DNA of 16,974 nt, taken from contig CALHQK010000130.1 in NCBI GenBank assembly GCA_938037185.1, positions 1 through 16,974 of the forward strand. Reading direction: 5' to 3'. Every line of letters begins with the position of its first letter. Positions within the stretch are counted from its first letter, which is position 1. Position numbers and translations under genes: made by a program. Below, piece after piece: positions 1 to 7,463 of the stretch. The notes below the pieces were generated by a model that was not told where the DNA came from, made no database searches, and saw only the letters and a program-made list of their open reading frames with translations. This DNA is from an uncultured Riemerella sp. GTDB taxonomy: Bacteria > Bacteroidota > Bacteroidia > Flavobacteriales > Weeksellaceae.

Positions 1-60
1 TTCGAACCCACGACCCCGAGATTACAAATCACGTGCTCTGGCCAACTGAGCTATGGAGGC
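1..60 (-). tRNA. tRNA-Thr (anticodon TGT), partial at left edge
   Basis: Read on the minus strand, the sequence begins GCCTCCA (5' acceptor strand), TA, a GCTC/GAGC D-stem with an AGTTGGCCA loop, a seven-base anticodon loop TTTGTAA with anticodon TGT (plus-strand positions 24-26), and a T-arm beginning GTGGGTTCGAA. The last 13-16 bases (rest of the T-arm and the 3' acceptor strand) lie outside the window. The anticodon stem as I fold it has one T-T mismatch. It reads ACA codons as threonine. It lies downstream of hpf, and in flavobacteria I know, this position precedes a tRNA cluster and tuf; that continuation is inference. Confidence 0.9.
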
Positions 61-98
61 AAATATCAAAAGAACTCCTATCTATCTTTTTTGCTGTG

Positions 99-129
99 CA
101 AAGATAGCAAAGTTTTTCAATACCACAAA
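99..129 (-). promoter_or_regulatory. Bacteroidota-type promoter of the tRNA-Thr gene
   Basis: On the minus strand a TTTG (-33 element, positions 126-129) is followed after 19 bases by TATCTTTG (-7 element, 99-106), matching the Bacteroidota primary sigma consensus TTTG / TAnnTTTG. Transcription would start a few bases further on, leaving a leader of about 30 bases before the mature 5' end of the tRNA at 60. Confidence 0.75.
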
Positions 130-159
130 ATATTTTTTCAAAAAAAGTGAAAAATATTT
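128..159 (-). terminator. AT-only hairpin after hpf, probable terminator
   Basis: AAATATTTTTTCA (128-140) is the reverse complement of TGAAAAATATTT (148-159) except for one bulged base, giving a long AT-rich stem with a seven-base A-rich loop just after the hpf stop codon. It overlaps the -33 element of the tRNA promoter, so termination of the hpf transcript and initiation of the tRNA transcript share DNA. Stability is limited by the lack of GC pairs. Confidence 0.45.
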
Positions 160-162
160 AAC

Positions 163-450
163 TTATTTTTCTTTTTTCTTGATTAACAATTTTTTAGCAA
201 CATCTACACAAAGGTCTATACTTTCTTCAAAAGATGCCGCTGTTTTTTTCACCACGATATCATCACCAGGGATGTTTAGAATGATTTCTGCCGTTTTATT
301 CTCCTTACTATTGGAGTTTTCTACTTTTAGAAACACCTCACATGCTTGTATTTTATCATAAAAAGTATCCAATTTATTCAATTTTTTTTCTAAAAACTCC
401 TGTAATGGCTCATGTGGAGTTAATCCAATGGAATGAACTGTAATTTTCAT
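163..450 (-). CDS. hpf: Short-form ribosome hibernation-promoting factor (HPF/RaiA family)
   Basis: This 95-residue protein has the beta-alpha-beta-beta-beta-alpha layout of the HPF/YfiA (sigma-54 modulation protein) family. It opens with MKITVHSIGLTPHEPLQEF, has a helix around residues 14-30, a central sheet (residues 35-70, containing EVFLKV and AEIILNIPG) and a second helix (73-90) ending in a lysine-rich tail. The family binds the 30S decoding region and promotes inactive 100S ribosomes in starved cells. The length is that of the short form, which lacks the C-terminal dimerisation domain of long HPF. It follows the XerC-like gene by 32 bases and is probably co-transcribed with it. The ATG start at 450 fits the family; a 12-base perfect palindrome lies directly before it. 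Confidence 0.9.
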   Translation of the reverse strand: MKITVHSIGLTPHEPLQEFLEKKLNKLDTFYDKIQACEVFLKVENSNSKENKTAEIILNIPGDDIVVKKTAASFEESIDLCVDVAKKLLIKKKEK

Positions 451-482
451 AACAAATTTGTTTTGTGTTAAACTTTATTTAA

Positions 483-1367
483 TTAATCCTTCTTATTTCC
501 TCTGGGATGAGCTACCCGAAACACCTTTTTCAGCTGCTCTATATTCGCATTGGTATACACCTGTGTAGATGCCAAACTTGCGTGCCCCATTATTTTCTTT
601 ACTTTTGAGATTTCAGCGCCACCATTCAAAACATGCGTTGCAAAGCTATGCCGAAGAATATGCGGACTTTTTTTCTCTTTCAAACTTACTTGACTAAGAT
701 AGGAAGTTACCATCAAATAAACAAATTTTTCGGTGATTTTTTTTCCTTTCGATGAAACAAAAAAATATCTTTCTGCTTCTGCTGTTGGTTTCCTATGCTC
801 CAAGTAATATATTTTCAGCACATTGCTTAAATCAGGAGAAATAGGGACTATTCGCTCTTTATTTCCTTTACCAATTACCACAATTTCATTTCGTGAGAAA
901 TTCACATTTTCTAACGGCAAATTACAAAGCTCAGCCCTACGCATTCCTGTCTGATAAAGCACTTCTATGATTAATTTATCTAATAACTCTACCTGTGCTT
1001 CTTCCAAAATAAGAAGCAGATGTTTCATTTCTTCTTCTGAAAAAGGAATTTGTTTTTCTGCATAAAATTTCAGCATGGAAATTCCTTCCAGCGGGGATGT
1101 TTTTATTTCAGAAATTCTTAGGAGAAAATTATAAAAGCTTTTCAGTGTGGAGATTTTACGATTGATGCTTCTTTTGGATAATTTCTGATTATTAAGATAA
1201 ATAATAAAATTCCTAACCATTTTCTTATCCGCTTTTTGCAGATTTTCTATGGATTCTGTATCCAGCAGAAATTTCGCAAAGTCTTCTAAATCTTTACGAT
1301 AGCTTATGATTGTATTAGGAGAATATCGTTTTTCAATATTGATGTATTCTAAATATCTATCTATCAT
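483..1367 (-). CDS. xerC: Tyrosine recombinase, XerC-like
   Basis: This 294-residue protein has an N-terminal SAM-like DNA-binding domain (about residues 1-90) and a C-terminal catalytic domain. The tyrosine-recombinase residues are visible: R143 in TGMRRAEL, K167 in GKGNKERIVP, H236 and R239 in PHILRHSFATHV, H262 in MGHAS and the nucleophile Y271 in TQVYTN. Length is typical of Xer proteins. XerC and XerD together resolve chromosome dimers at dif. Its place between rpsU and hpf is a conserved flavobacterial arrangement, which argues for a housekeeping role and not a mobile-element integrase. A second Xer protein lies at 14288-15205, a plausible partner. Calling this one XerC and the other XerD rests on resemblance and is not certain. 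A TAAATTTG just before the start could be a -7 element, but I see no matching -33 element. Confidence 0.88.
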   Translation of the reverse strand: MIDRYLEYINIEKRYSPNTIISYRKDLEDFAKFLLDTESIENLQKADKKMVRNFIIYLNNQKLSKRSINRKISTLKSFYNFLLRISEIKTSPLEGISMLKFYAEKQIPFSEEEMKHLLLILEEAQVELLDKLIIEVLYQTGMRRAELCNLPLENVNFSRNEIVVIGKGNKERIVPISPDLSNVLKIYYLEHRKPTAEAERYFFVSSKGKKITEKFVYLMVTSYLSQVSLKEKKSPHILRHSFATHVLNGGAEISKVKKIMGHASLASTQVYTNANIEQLKKVFRVAHPRGNKKD

Positions 1368-1377
1368 AGACCAAATT

Positions 1378-1420
1378 TAATAAAAAAATAAGAAACCATT
1401 CCCTAAAATTAAGGAATGGT
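1378..1420 (-). terminator. Intrinsic terminator after rpsU
   Basis: On the minus strand, ACCATTCC and GGAATGGT (plus-strand positions 1413-1420 and 1395-1402) form an eight-base-pair stem, which can extend inward through TAA/TTA pairs. A T-rich run (TTTCTTATTTTTTTA) follows. It lies 42 bases after the rpsU stop and ends transcription before xerC, so abundant rpsU message would be only partly passed on to xerC-hpf. Confidence 0.8.
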
Positions 1421-1462
1421 CTACTAAAACAATAATAAACTAATTTAACCTAAAAAGCAAAC

Positions 1463-1660
1463 TTATGCCTGCTCTTCTTGACTTAGCAATCTCTGCTTAT
1501 GAGCCGCTCTAATCTTAACTTGTCTTTCAATAACAGAAGGCTTCACAAACTGTTGTCTTGCTCTCAACTGTCTTACAACACCTGTTTTGTCATACTTTCT
1601 TTTGTATCTTTTCAGTGCTCTGTCAATTGATTCTCCGTCTTTTACTTGTACTATTAACAT
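1463..1660 (-). CDS. rpsU: 30S ribosomal protein S21
   Basis: The 65-residue protein matches the bS21 family in length and composition: LIVQVKDGESIDRALKRYKRK at the N-terminus, then a highly basic helical tail with RQLRARQQF and KRL motifs. S21 sits near the anti-Shine-Dalgarno end of 16S rRNA. In Bacteroidota the 30S subunit is known to sequester the anti-Shine-Dalgarno sequence with S21 involved, which is why Shine-Dalgarno sequences are rare in these genomes; I indeed see few strong ones here. The ATG start at 1660 lies 23 bases after a good -7 element and the gene is followed by its own terminator, so it is probably expressed as a short separate message. Confidence 0.96.
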   Translation of the reverse strand: MLIVQVKDGESIDRALKRYKRKYDKTGVVRQLRARQQFVKPSVIERQVKIRAAHKQRLLSQEEQA

Positions 1661-1683
1661 AAATTACATCTCATTTTCGGGGG

Positions 1684-1714
1684 CAAAAGTAGTAAAAAAT
1701 ATTTAATGCACAAA
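1684..1714 (-). promoter_or_regulatory. Promoter of rpsU
   Basis: Minus-strand TTTG (1711-1714), a 19-base spacer and TACTTTTG (1684-1691) match the Bacteroidota -33/-7 consensus with the same spacer as the tRNA promoter at the left edge. The predicted transcript begins about 15 bases before the rpsU ATG. Confidence 0.75.
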
Positions 1715-1741
1715 AGGAAACCATATTATTTTATAAATTTC

Positions 1742-1773
1742 TTTGGTGTAATTTATTTTTAATCTTATTTTAG
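1742..1773 (+). promoter_or_regulatory. Possible promoter of the DUF4835/PorD-like gene
   Basis: TTTG (1742-1745), a 20-base spacer and TATTTTAG (1766-1773) form an imperfect Bacteroidota promoter; the last positions of the -7 element deviate from TTTG. It is correctly placed 17 bases ahead of the ATG at 1791 and diverges from the rpsU promoter. Confidence 0.4.
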
Positions 1774-1790
1774 CATATTAAAATTTTCAT

Positions 1791-2693
1791 ATGAAAAAGA
1801 TATTTGTTTTATCTATATTAGCATTATTTCAGTTTATGGCTACTGCACAGGAGTTATATGCCGATGTTCAAATAAACCACAGCCAAATAGCAGGAAGCAA
1901 CACTCAGGTTTTCAAAACATTAGAAAAAAATCTAAGAGATTTCATCAATAACACGAGCTGGACAGGAGAGAAATTTCAAAATTTTGAGAAAATAAGATGC
2001 AATTTTGCCATTGTAATTACCGAAAGACCTACTCAAAATTCATTTAAAGGAAACCTCATCGTACAAGCCAACCGCCCAGTATTTGACACTCAATACGAAA
2101 CGCCTTTATTAAACATAAACGACACTCAGTTTTCATTCGAATATACTGAAAATGAAAACCTTATATTCAATGATAGAATTTTTTCTGGAAAAAATCTTAC
2201 CGATGTCATTAGTTTTTATGCCTATATTATTTTAGGATATGATGCAGATAGTTTCAAGCCTAAAGGCGGAACCGCTTGGTTTGAAAAGGCTCAAAAAATC
2301 GCACAAAATGCCCAAAGCCAAAGATTTGATGGATGGAATGCCACCGATGGACCAAGAAGCAGAATTGCATTGATTACCAAACAATTGAGCGAAGAAAACA
2401 ATATTCTAAGAAATGTTTTCTATGCCTACCACAGAATCGGGCTTGATAATCTAAGCAAACAAAATCAGCTGACCGCCAAACAAAGCATTGCAAGTGAACT
2501 CATAAAACTAAAAAATTATGAAAACAACTTCCAGCTGAACTATCCTTTTAGTATTTTCATTGAAACAAAAAAAGATGAAATTTTTAACATTTTCAGTGCT
2601 AATAATGGAGCAATAAATATGAACGAACTAAAACAGTTGATGAGAACTTTTGCCCCAAAAGACTCTGATACTAAATGGAATAAGTGGAAATAA
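1791..2693 (+). CDS. Secreted DUF4835 family protein (PorD-like, type IX secretion associated)
   Basis: This 300-residue protein starts with a clear signal peptide: MKK, a hydrophobic stretch (about residues 4-15) and a probable cleavage after ATA at residue 19. The mature part begins QELYADVQINHSQI and includes NTSWTGEKF and an aromatic block around FYAYIILGYDADSF, features I associate with DUF4835. That family is sometimes annotated as type IX secretion protein PorD; the functional name is weaker than the family assignment. It is probably periplasmic or loosely bound to the outer membrane. In flavobacteria this gene usually lies just before recN, as here (27-base gap). The ATG start gives a complete signal peptide and no other start is needed. 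Confidence 0.75.
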   Translation: MKKIFVLSILALFQFMATAQELYADVQINHSQIAGSNTQVFKTLEKNLRDFINNTSWTGEKFQNFEKIRCNFAIVITERPTQNSFKGNLIVQANRPVFDTQYETPLLNINDTQFSFEYTENENLIFNDRIFSGKNLTDVISFYAYIILGYDADSFKPKGGTAWFEKAQKIAQNAQSQRFDGWNATDGPRSRIALITKQLSEENNILRNVFYAYHRIGLDNLSKQNQLTAKQSIASELIKLKNYENNFQLNYPFSIFIETKKDEIFNIFSANNGAINMNELKQLMRTFAPKDSDTKWNKWK

Positions 2694-2720
2694 AAACATA
2701 ACATTATAAAAAACAAAAAA

Positions 2721-4373
2721 GTGCTTTCAAAAATTACCATACAAAACTTCGCTCTGATTGATTCTCTTCACATTTCCTTAAACAATGGTTTACAAGTAAT
2801 TACAGGAGAGACAGGAGCAGGAAAATCTATTATTCTCGGTGCTTTGAGGCTTGTTTTGGGAGAAAGAGCCGATGTAAAAGCTATTTCCAATCCTGAAAAT
2901 AAAAGCGTTGTGGAAACAGAATTTAGAATTGATAAACAACACATTAGATTTTTTGAGGAAAACGATCTGGACTTTGAAGAAAATACAATCATAAGGAGGG
3001 AAATTCTTCCCAGTGGCAAGTCCAGAGCCTTTATAAACGATGTTCCCGTAACTTTGGATGTCCTGAAAGAACTTTCTTCAAAACTCATTGATATCCATTC
3101 ACAATTCGAGACATCTGACTTATTTTCAGAGGAGTATCAATTTAAAATTATTGATGGACTTTCTGAAAACAAACTGCTTATCAGTGCTTACCAACAAGAT
3201 TTTAATACTTATCAAAAACTAAACAAAACCCTTCAAGAACTTGAAAATCAACTTGAAAATTCCAACAAAGAAGCTGATTATCAAAACTTTTTGCTCTCCG
3301 AGCTTGAAGAAATTGATTTAGAAAGCATTGACTTAGAAGAGCTTAAAAATCAGGTTTCCATAGGGGAAAACGCTGGAAATATTATTGAAAACCTCAACTA
3401 TATTTCAGGGAGATTTTATCAAGAAGAAATCGGGGTTTTGGACGGCCTAAATGACATTAAAAACAAAATACAAAAGATAGCTGAGAATTCTCCTCATTTT
3501 GAAGAACTTAGCAAAAGGCTGGATGAAGCTCATTTAGAGTTGAAAGACATTCATAATCAGATTGAAAACGAGCTGGAAAAAGTAGAAATAGACCCAGAAA
3601 GTTTAGCAGCTATGACCGCTCTGCTGAACAAAATCAACACGCTCTTTCTAAAACACCAAGTGTCTGATATTCAGGGATTAATAGAAATCAAAAACCAACT
3701 TTCTTCTCAGCAGAAAAATTCGGAAGATTTAGAAAAAAATATTATTGATATTCAAAACCAACTCAGCCAACTTACTGAAAAATTAAACAATCTTGCCTCA
3801 GATATTTCCAAAAACCGAAAATCTGCTATTCCTGTTTTTACTGAAAGAATAGAAAAAATCCTGAAAAAACTCGGCTTAGAAAAAGCAAAAATAGAGGTTG
3901 AACTTACCGATAATGAAAACTTTAATAAGTTTGGGAAAGAACATATCCAGCTTTTATTTCAGGCCAATACTGGCTTTCCGCTAAAACCCATCCAAAACGC
4001 TATTTCAGGAGGAGAACGCTCCAGAGTGATGCTTTCTATCAAGAAAATTATCGCAGAAAACACGGAGCTTCCGACTCTTATTTTAGATGAAATAGACACG
4101 GGCGTTTCTGGAAAAGTAGCCAATGAAATAGGAAATGTGATGCAGGAAATGGCAGAAAACATGCAGCTGATAGTCATTACGCACCTTGCCCAAGTTGCCG
4201 CAAAAGGAAGTAATAATTATAAAGTAATAAAAGAGGATGTTAATGGAAAGACCCAATCAACCATCATTCCTCTAAATGAGGAGCAAAAACTCCAAGAAAT
4301 CGCCCAGCTGCTTTCTGGGGACACCATTACTGACGCGGCTATCCAACAAGCTAAAGAATTGATAAACAAATAA
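2721..4373 (+). CDS. recN: DNA repair protein RecN
   Basis: This 550-residue SMC-like ATPase takes part in double-strand-break repair, helping hold or align DNA for RecA-mediated recombination in the cytoplasm. The N-terminal head contains Walker A GETGAGKS (residues 29-36) and a GERADVKAI segment. A long coiled-coil region follows (about 155-400). The C-terminal head has the ABC signature SGGERSR (429-435), Walker B LILDEID (453-459) and a switch histidine in VITHLAQVA (H488). Length is normal. The start is GTG at 2721: an in-frame stop lies upstream and the predicted N-terminus MLSKITIQNFALID matches the usual RecN opening. It is probably co-transcribed with the preceding DUF4835 gene. Confidence 0.96.
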   Translation: MLSKITIQNFALIDSLHISLNNGLQVITGETGAGKSIILGALRLVLGERADVKAISNPENKSVVETEFRIDKQHIRFFEENDLDFEENTIIRREILPSGKSRAFINDVPVTLDVLKELSSKLIDIHSQFETSDLFSEEYQFKIIDGLSENKLLISAYQQDFNTYQKLNKTLQELENQLENSNKEADYQNFLLSELEEIDLESIDLEELKNQVSIGENAGNIIENLNYISGRFYQEEIGVLDGLNDIKNKIQKIAENSPHFEELSKRLDEAHLELKDIHNQIENELEKVEIDPESLAAMTALLNKINTLFLKHQVSDIQGLIEIKNQLSSQQKNSEDLEKNIIDIQNQLSQLTEKLNNLASDISKNRKSAIPVFTERIEKILKKLGLEKAKIEVELTDNENFNKFGKEHIQLLFQANTGFPLKPIQNAISGGERSRVMLSIKKIIAENTELPTLILDEIDTGVSGKVANEIGNVMQEMAENMQLIVITHLAQVAAKGSNNYKVIKEDVNGKTQSTIIPLNEEQKLQEIAQLLSGDTITDAAIQQAKELINK

Positions 4374-4561
4374 ATAAAAAAAAGATGTAGTTGGCGCGAA
4401 AAAGATGAATTATGCAGAAATTATCACAACTATGAATGGGAAAACTTATATATGTGATGAAACTATTTTGAATTCTTAGTTTTATCTATAGTTTGCGATT
4501 ATATGCGGACAGATGCCCTCCTGACAGACTGCTTCTGCTAAACAAAAAACAGTTAATTTTT
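4374..4561 (+). other. 188-base gap with a 24-codon frame, no recognised gene
   Basis: Between recN and the glycosylase gene the only intact frame of note is ATG at 4405 to TAG at 4479, giving MNYAEIITTMNGKTYICDET and four more residues. It has no recognisable domain, no clear -33/-7 pair and no terminator-like hairpin around it. It may be chance, a small peptide or a remnant of a decayed gene. The frame leading into the glycosylase is also open back to 4493 (with a TTG), but I do not think that part is translated. Confidence 0.3.
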
Positions 4562-5155
4562 ATGCTAAACAAAATAGAAAAACATCCCTTTCCGCCCATT
4601 CTACCAGAAAAAGCCACAGTAATGATGATGGGGACTTTCCCGCCCACCGAGGAAAAACGCTGTATGGAGTTCCATTACCCTAATTTTCAGAATGATATGT
4701 GGCGGATTTACGGACTTATTTTCTTTAATGATGCAGAACATTTTCAAATAAAAGGAGAAAAGCGGTTTGACCCAGATAAAATAAAAAAATTCTTGATAGA
4801 AAAAGGCATTGCACTCTGCTCCACCGCCCATACAGCCATCCGAGAACACGGAAATGCCTCGGATAAGTTTCTGAAAATCATAGATCCTGTAGATTTATCG
4901 GCTGTATTAGCAAAACTCCCCCACTGCCGCTGGCTATTTACCACTGGAGAAAAAGCCACAGAAACGCTGCTGAGCCTTCTCCCAGAAAAAATAAAAATCC
5001 CCAAAACTAACGAATACACAGCCTTTCCTTACCTGCAGGACAGAGAATTATTCCTCTACCGTCTGCCCTCCACTTCGCGTGCTTATCCGTTAGGTTTAGC
5101 TAAAAAAGCGGAAGCATACCGATTATTTTTCCAAAAAGCAGGATTGTTACCTTAA
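4562..5155 (+). CDS. Uracil-DNA glycosylase superfamily protein
   Basis: Starting at the ATG at 4562, the protein is 197 residues. The first motif, VMMMGTFPPTEEKR, sits where the superfamily has its water-activating GxDPY/GxxP loop, and is followed by EFHYPNFQNDMWRIYG. Near the end, YRLPSTSRA corresponds to the DNA-intercalating motif (HPSP-like) of the fold. This matches a Bacteroidota group annotated only as uracil-DNA glycosylase family protein; its true substrate (uracil, mismatched thymine, hypoxanthine or other) cannot be read from the sequence. The frame continues upstream to a TTG at 4493, but family members begin close to IEKHPFPP, so I chose the ATG. It probably excises damaged bases in the cytoplasm. 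It stands between recN and hflX with no obvious operon. Confidence 0.78.
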   Translation: MLNKIEKHPFPPILPEKATVMMMGTFPPTEEKRCMEFHYPNFQNDMWRIYGLIFFNDAEHFQIKGEKRFDPDKIKKFLIEKGIALCSTAHTAIREHGNASDKFLKIIDPVDLSAVLAKLPHCRWLFTTGEKATETLLSLLPEKIKIPKTNEYTAFPYLQDRELFLYRLPSTSRAYPLGLAKKAEAYRLFFQKAGLLP

Positions 5156-5182
5156 ACAAAAAACTTTCGAGGATAAATTCCT

Positions 5183-5190
5183 TATTTTTG
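5183..5190 (+). promoter_or_regulatory. Possible -7 element of hflX
   Basis: TATTTTTG fits TAnnTTTG and lies 23 bases ahead of the hflX ATG. I find no TTG at a proper distance upstream, so the promoter is only half supported. Confidence 0.35.
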
Positions 5191-5213
5191 CAAAAATCAC
5201 TATTCAATAATTT

Positions 5214-6425
5214 ATGATAGAAAAGAAAGAATATAAATACGAAAAAGCCGTGTTGGTAGGCCTCATCACCAAAGACCAAGATGAGGAAAAACTGACAGAA
5301 TATTTAGATGAATTAGAATTTCTTGCTTACACGGCAGGAGCCAGCGTAGAAAAGCGTTTCACACAGAAAATGTCACAGCCCGATTCTAGGACTTTCGTGG
5401 GAAGCGGAAAAGCAGAGGAAATCCGCAGCTACATCCAAGAACATGAAATAGGAACTGTCATTTTCGATGATGAACTCTCGCCTTCCCAATTGAAAAATTT
5501 GGAGCGAGAATTAGAAGTAAAAATCATCGACCGAACGAATTTAATTCTGGATATTTTTGCCCAAAGAGCCCAAACTTCCTATGCAAGAACACAGGTAGAA
5601 CTTGCTCAGTATGAATACATTCTGCCGCGCCTCACTAGAATGTGGACCCACTTAGAAAGACAGCGCGGGGGCATCGGGATGCGTGGTCCTGGGGAAACAG
5701 AAATAGAAACCGACCGCCGTATCATTCGTGATAGGATTTCTTTGCTTAAAGAAAAACTAAAAACCATTGATAAACAAATGGCTACCCAAAGAAATAACCG
5801 CGGTAAAATGGTGCGTGTGGCTTTGGTGGGCTATACCAATGTAGGAAAATCTACACTGATGAACGCTCTCTCTAAATCCGATGTTTTCGCGGAGAACAAA
5901 CTGTTTGCCACCCTTGACACCACCGTGAGAAAGGTAGTCATCGGTAATCTTCCGTTTCTCCTTACAGATACGGTGGGCTTCATCAGAAAGCTACCTACCC
6001 AGCTGGTGGAGAGTTTTAAATCTACCCTTGATGAAGTTCGCGAAGCAGACCTGCTCATCCATGTGGTGGATATTTCCCACGAAAGTTTTGAAGACCATAT
6101 TGCTTCCGTAAATCATATTTTGCAGGAAATAAACGCCCACCAGAAACCGATGATAATGGTTTTTAACAAAATAGATGATTTCTCATACGAAAAGAAAGAT
6201 GAGGATGACCTAACGCCCGCTACCAGAAAAAATATATCCCTCGCAGAGTGGAAAAAAACTTGGATGGCAAAGTCTAAATTCCCAACGGTTTTCATCTCTG
6301 CACTGAAAAAAGAAAACTTTGAGGAAATGAAAAAGCTCATCTACGATGAAGTGCTGAAAATCCATATTTCGCGCTTCCCTTACAATGATTTCTTATTTGA
6401 ATATTTTGATGAAGAAGAAAAATAA
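5214..6425 (+). CDS. hflX: GTPase HflX
   Basis: This 403-residue protein is a ribosome-associated GTPase that splits stalled or heat-damaged 70S ribosomes. The N-terminal HflX domain carries DSRTFVGSGKAEEI (57-70) and FDDELSPSQLKNLE (84-97). A glycine-rich linker GGIGMRGPGETEIETDRR (152-169) precedes a coiled coil. The G domain shows G1 GYTNVGKS (206-213), G3 DTVG (252-255) and G4 NKID (318-321). The C-terminal part ends HISRFPYNDFLFEYFDEEEK. Length is usual for the family. The ATG at 5214 leaves the N-terminal domain complete. Two membrane-protein genes follow with gaps of 9 and 6 bases, so they are probably co-transcribed. Confidence 0.96.
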   Translation: MIEKKEYKYEKAVLVGLITKDQDEEKLTEYLDELEFLAYTAGASVEKRFTQKMSQPDSRTFVGSGKAEEIRSYIQEHEIGTVIFDDELSPSQLKNLERELEVKIIDRTNLILDIFAQRAQTSYARTQVELAQYEYILPRLTRMWTHLERQRGGIGMRGPGETEIETDRRIIRDRISLLKEKLKTIDKQMATQRNNRGKMVRVALVGYTNVGKSTLMNALSKSDVFAENKLFATLDTTVRKVVIGNLPFLLTDTVGFIRKLPTQLVESFKSTLDEVREADLLIHVVDISHESFEDHIASVNHILQEINAHQKPMIMVFNKIDDFSYEKKDEDDLTPATRKNISLAEWKKTWMAKSKFPTVFISALKKENFEEMKKLIYDEVLKIHISRFPYNDFLFEYFDEEEK

Positions 6426-6434
6426 ATCTTAGAA

Positions 6435-7457
6435 ATGAATTTTTTATTTAAATCTAAATTTGATATTTCTACTATTCTCCTTTATGTAATAGGTTTTTTG
6501 GGATGCCTTTTCATTGGGATTTATTTTAGTTTTATAAAAAATCATGATACCGATCCTTACGGCCAAAGAGTATTTACTTTATTATCAATTATATTAGTTT
6601 GGTTTACACTCACAAACCTTAAAGAAATCCTTCGCATAAAATACATCGTTTTCTATCGTGACCGATTTAGAATAAAAACATTTTTAGGACTCATCAGCAG
6701 AGATTATTTCTATGAAGAAATAGACAGCTGGCTGGAAGAAGAAAAAGAAAACAAATACTCTAAATGGACTGAGCTTATTTTAATCCTAAAAAATGGAAAA
6801 AGAATTTATCTTTATAGCTCTTTTTACAAAGATTTCTGGAAAATAAAACAGAAACTTACCCAAAACAAAAAAATAAACGAAGCTGTAAAACATAAAAGAG
6901 AGCTTTACTCCAGCATAAAAAGAGCTTGTTTTCTATTGTCTGCAAGTATTATTTTATTTTCTCTACCTCGTTTCCTTAGAGAAGACCAGCTCCCTCTAAC
7001 CCCAAAAGACACCATAGAAATAAAAGGAACGCTGTCCAAAGAAATCCAGATCCAAAGAGGCAAAAGAGACAAAATAACCAGCTTCTATCTCCGTTTAGAA
7101 GAATATCCCTATTTCAGATTTTTCCTCAGCAGAAATATTTTAGAGAAAAATGGAATGAATGGACTATTGGAAGATTTTCAAAGCGGAGACAAAGTCCGTT
7201 TTCTTATCAGTAAAAAGGATTATGAGACAAAAATTATAAAAACAAAATATTCTTTTGCTCTTTTTCCTTATGGTGTTGATATTACAGAAATTGAGAAAAA
7301 CAACTCCAAATATCTGTCACTTTCAGAATATAATGAGGAAAACTCTCATGACTCTACTAACACCATTTTATACATTATCGCTGTTATATTGGGTATGTTT
7401 GGCATTTTCAGGATTGCATATATAAGGGTTCTGCTCAAAGAAAACAAATTAAAATAA
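6435..7457 (+). CDS. Unrecognised membrane protein, four predicted helices
   Basis: I do not recognise this 340-residue protein. Hydrophobic segments lie at about 12-34, 45-62, 163-179 and 309-331, giving N- and C-termini on the same side. Residues 67-140 read like a small strand-rich domain (YIVFYRDRFRIKTFLGLI, LILILKNGKRIYLYS), similar in feel to bacterial PH-like domains found after paired helices; this is a guess. A larger soluble region, about 180-308, lies between helices 3 and 4 and contains IEIKGTLSKEIQI, FYLRLEEYPYFRFFLSR and KVRFLISKK, also strand-rich. It begins 9 bases after hflX and ends 6 bases before the DUF6122 gene, so it is likely expressed with HflX. Lysine-rich and AT-rich like its neighbours; no sign of recent transfer. 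Confidence 0.75.
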   Translation: MNFLFKSKFDISTILLYVIGFLGCLFIGIYFSFIKNHDTDPYGQRVFTLLSIILVWFTLTNLKEILRIKYIVFYRDRFRIKTFLGLISRDYFYEEIDSWLEEEKENKYSKWTELILILKNGKRIYLYSSFYKDFWKIKQKLTQNKKINEAVKHKRELYSSIKRACFLLSASIILFSLPRFLREDQLPLTPKDTIEIKGTLSKEIQIQRGKRDKITSFYLRLEEYPYFRFFLSRNILEKNGMNGLLEDFQSGDKVRFLISKKDYETKIIKTKYSFALFPYGVDITEIEKNNSKYLSLSEYNEENSHDSTNTILYIIAVILGMFGIFRIAYIRVLLKENKLK

Positions 7458-7463
7458 CAAATC

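Noticed and set aside
483..1367. Integrase of a mobile element or integron
   Set aside because: The recombinase sits in the conserved rpsU-xerC-hpf setting, has the length of Xer proteins, and no attachment repeats or cargo genes are visible around it despite the adjacent tRNA gene.
4493..4561. Longer glycosylase starting at TTG 4493
   Set aside because: The added 23 residues (RLYADRCPPDRLLLLN) have no counterpart in the family N-terminus as I know it, and an ATG is well placed at 4562.
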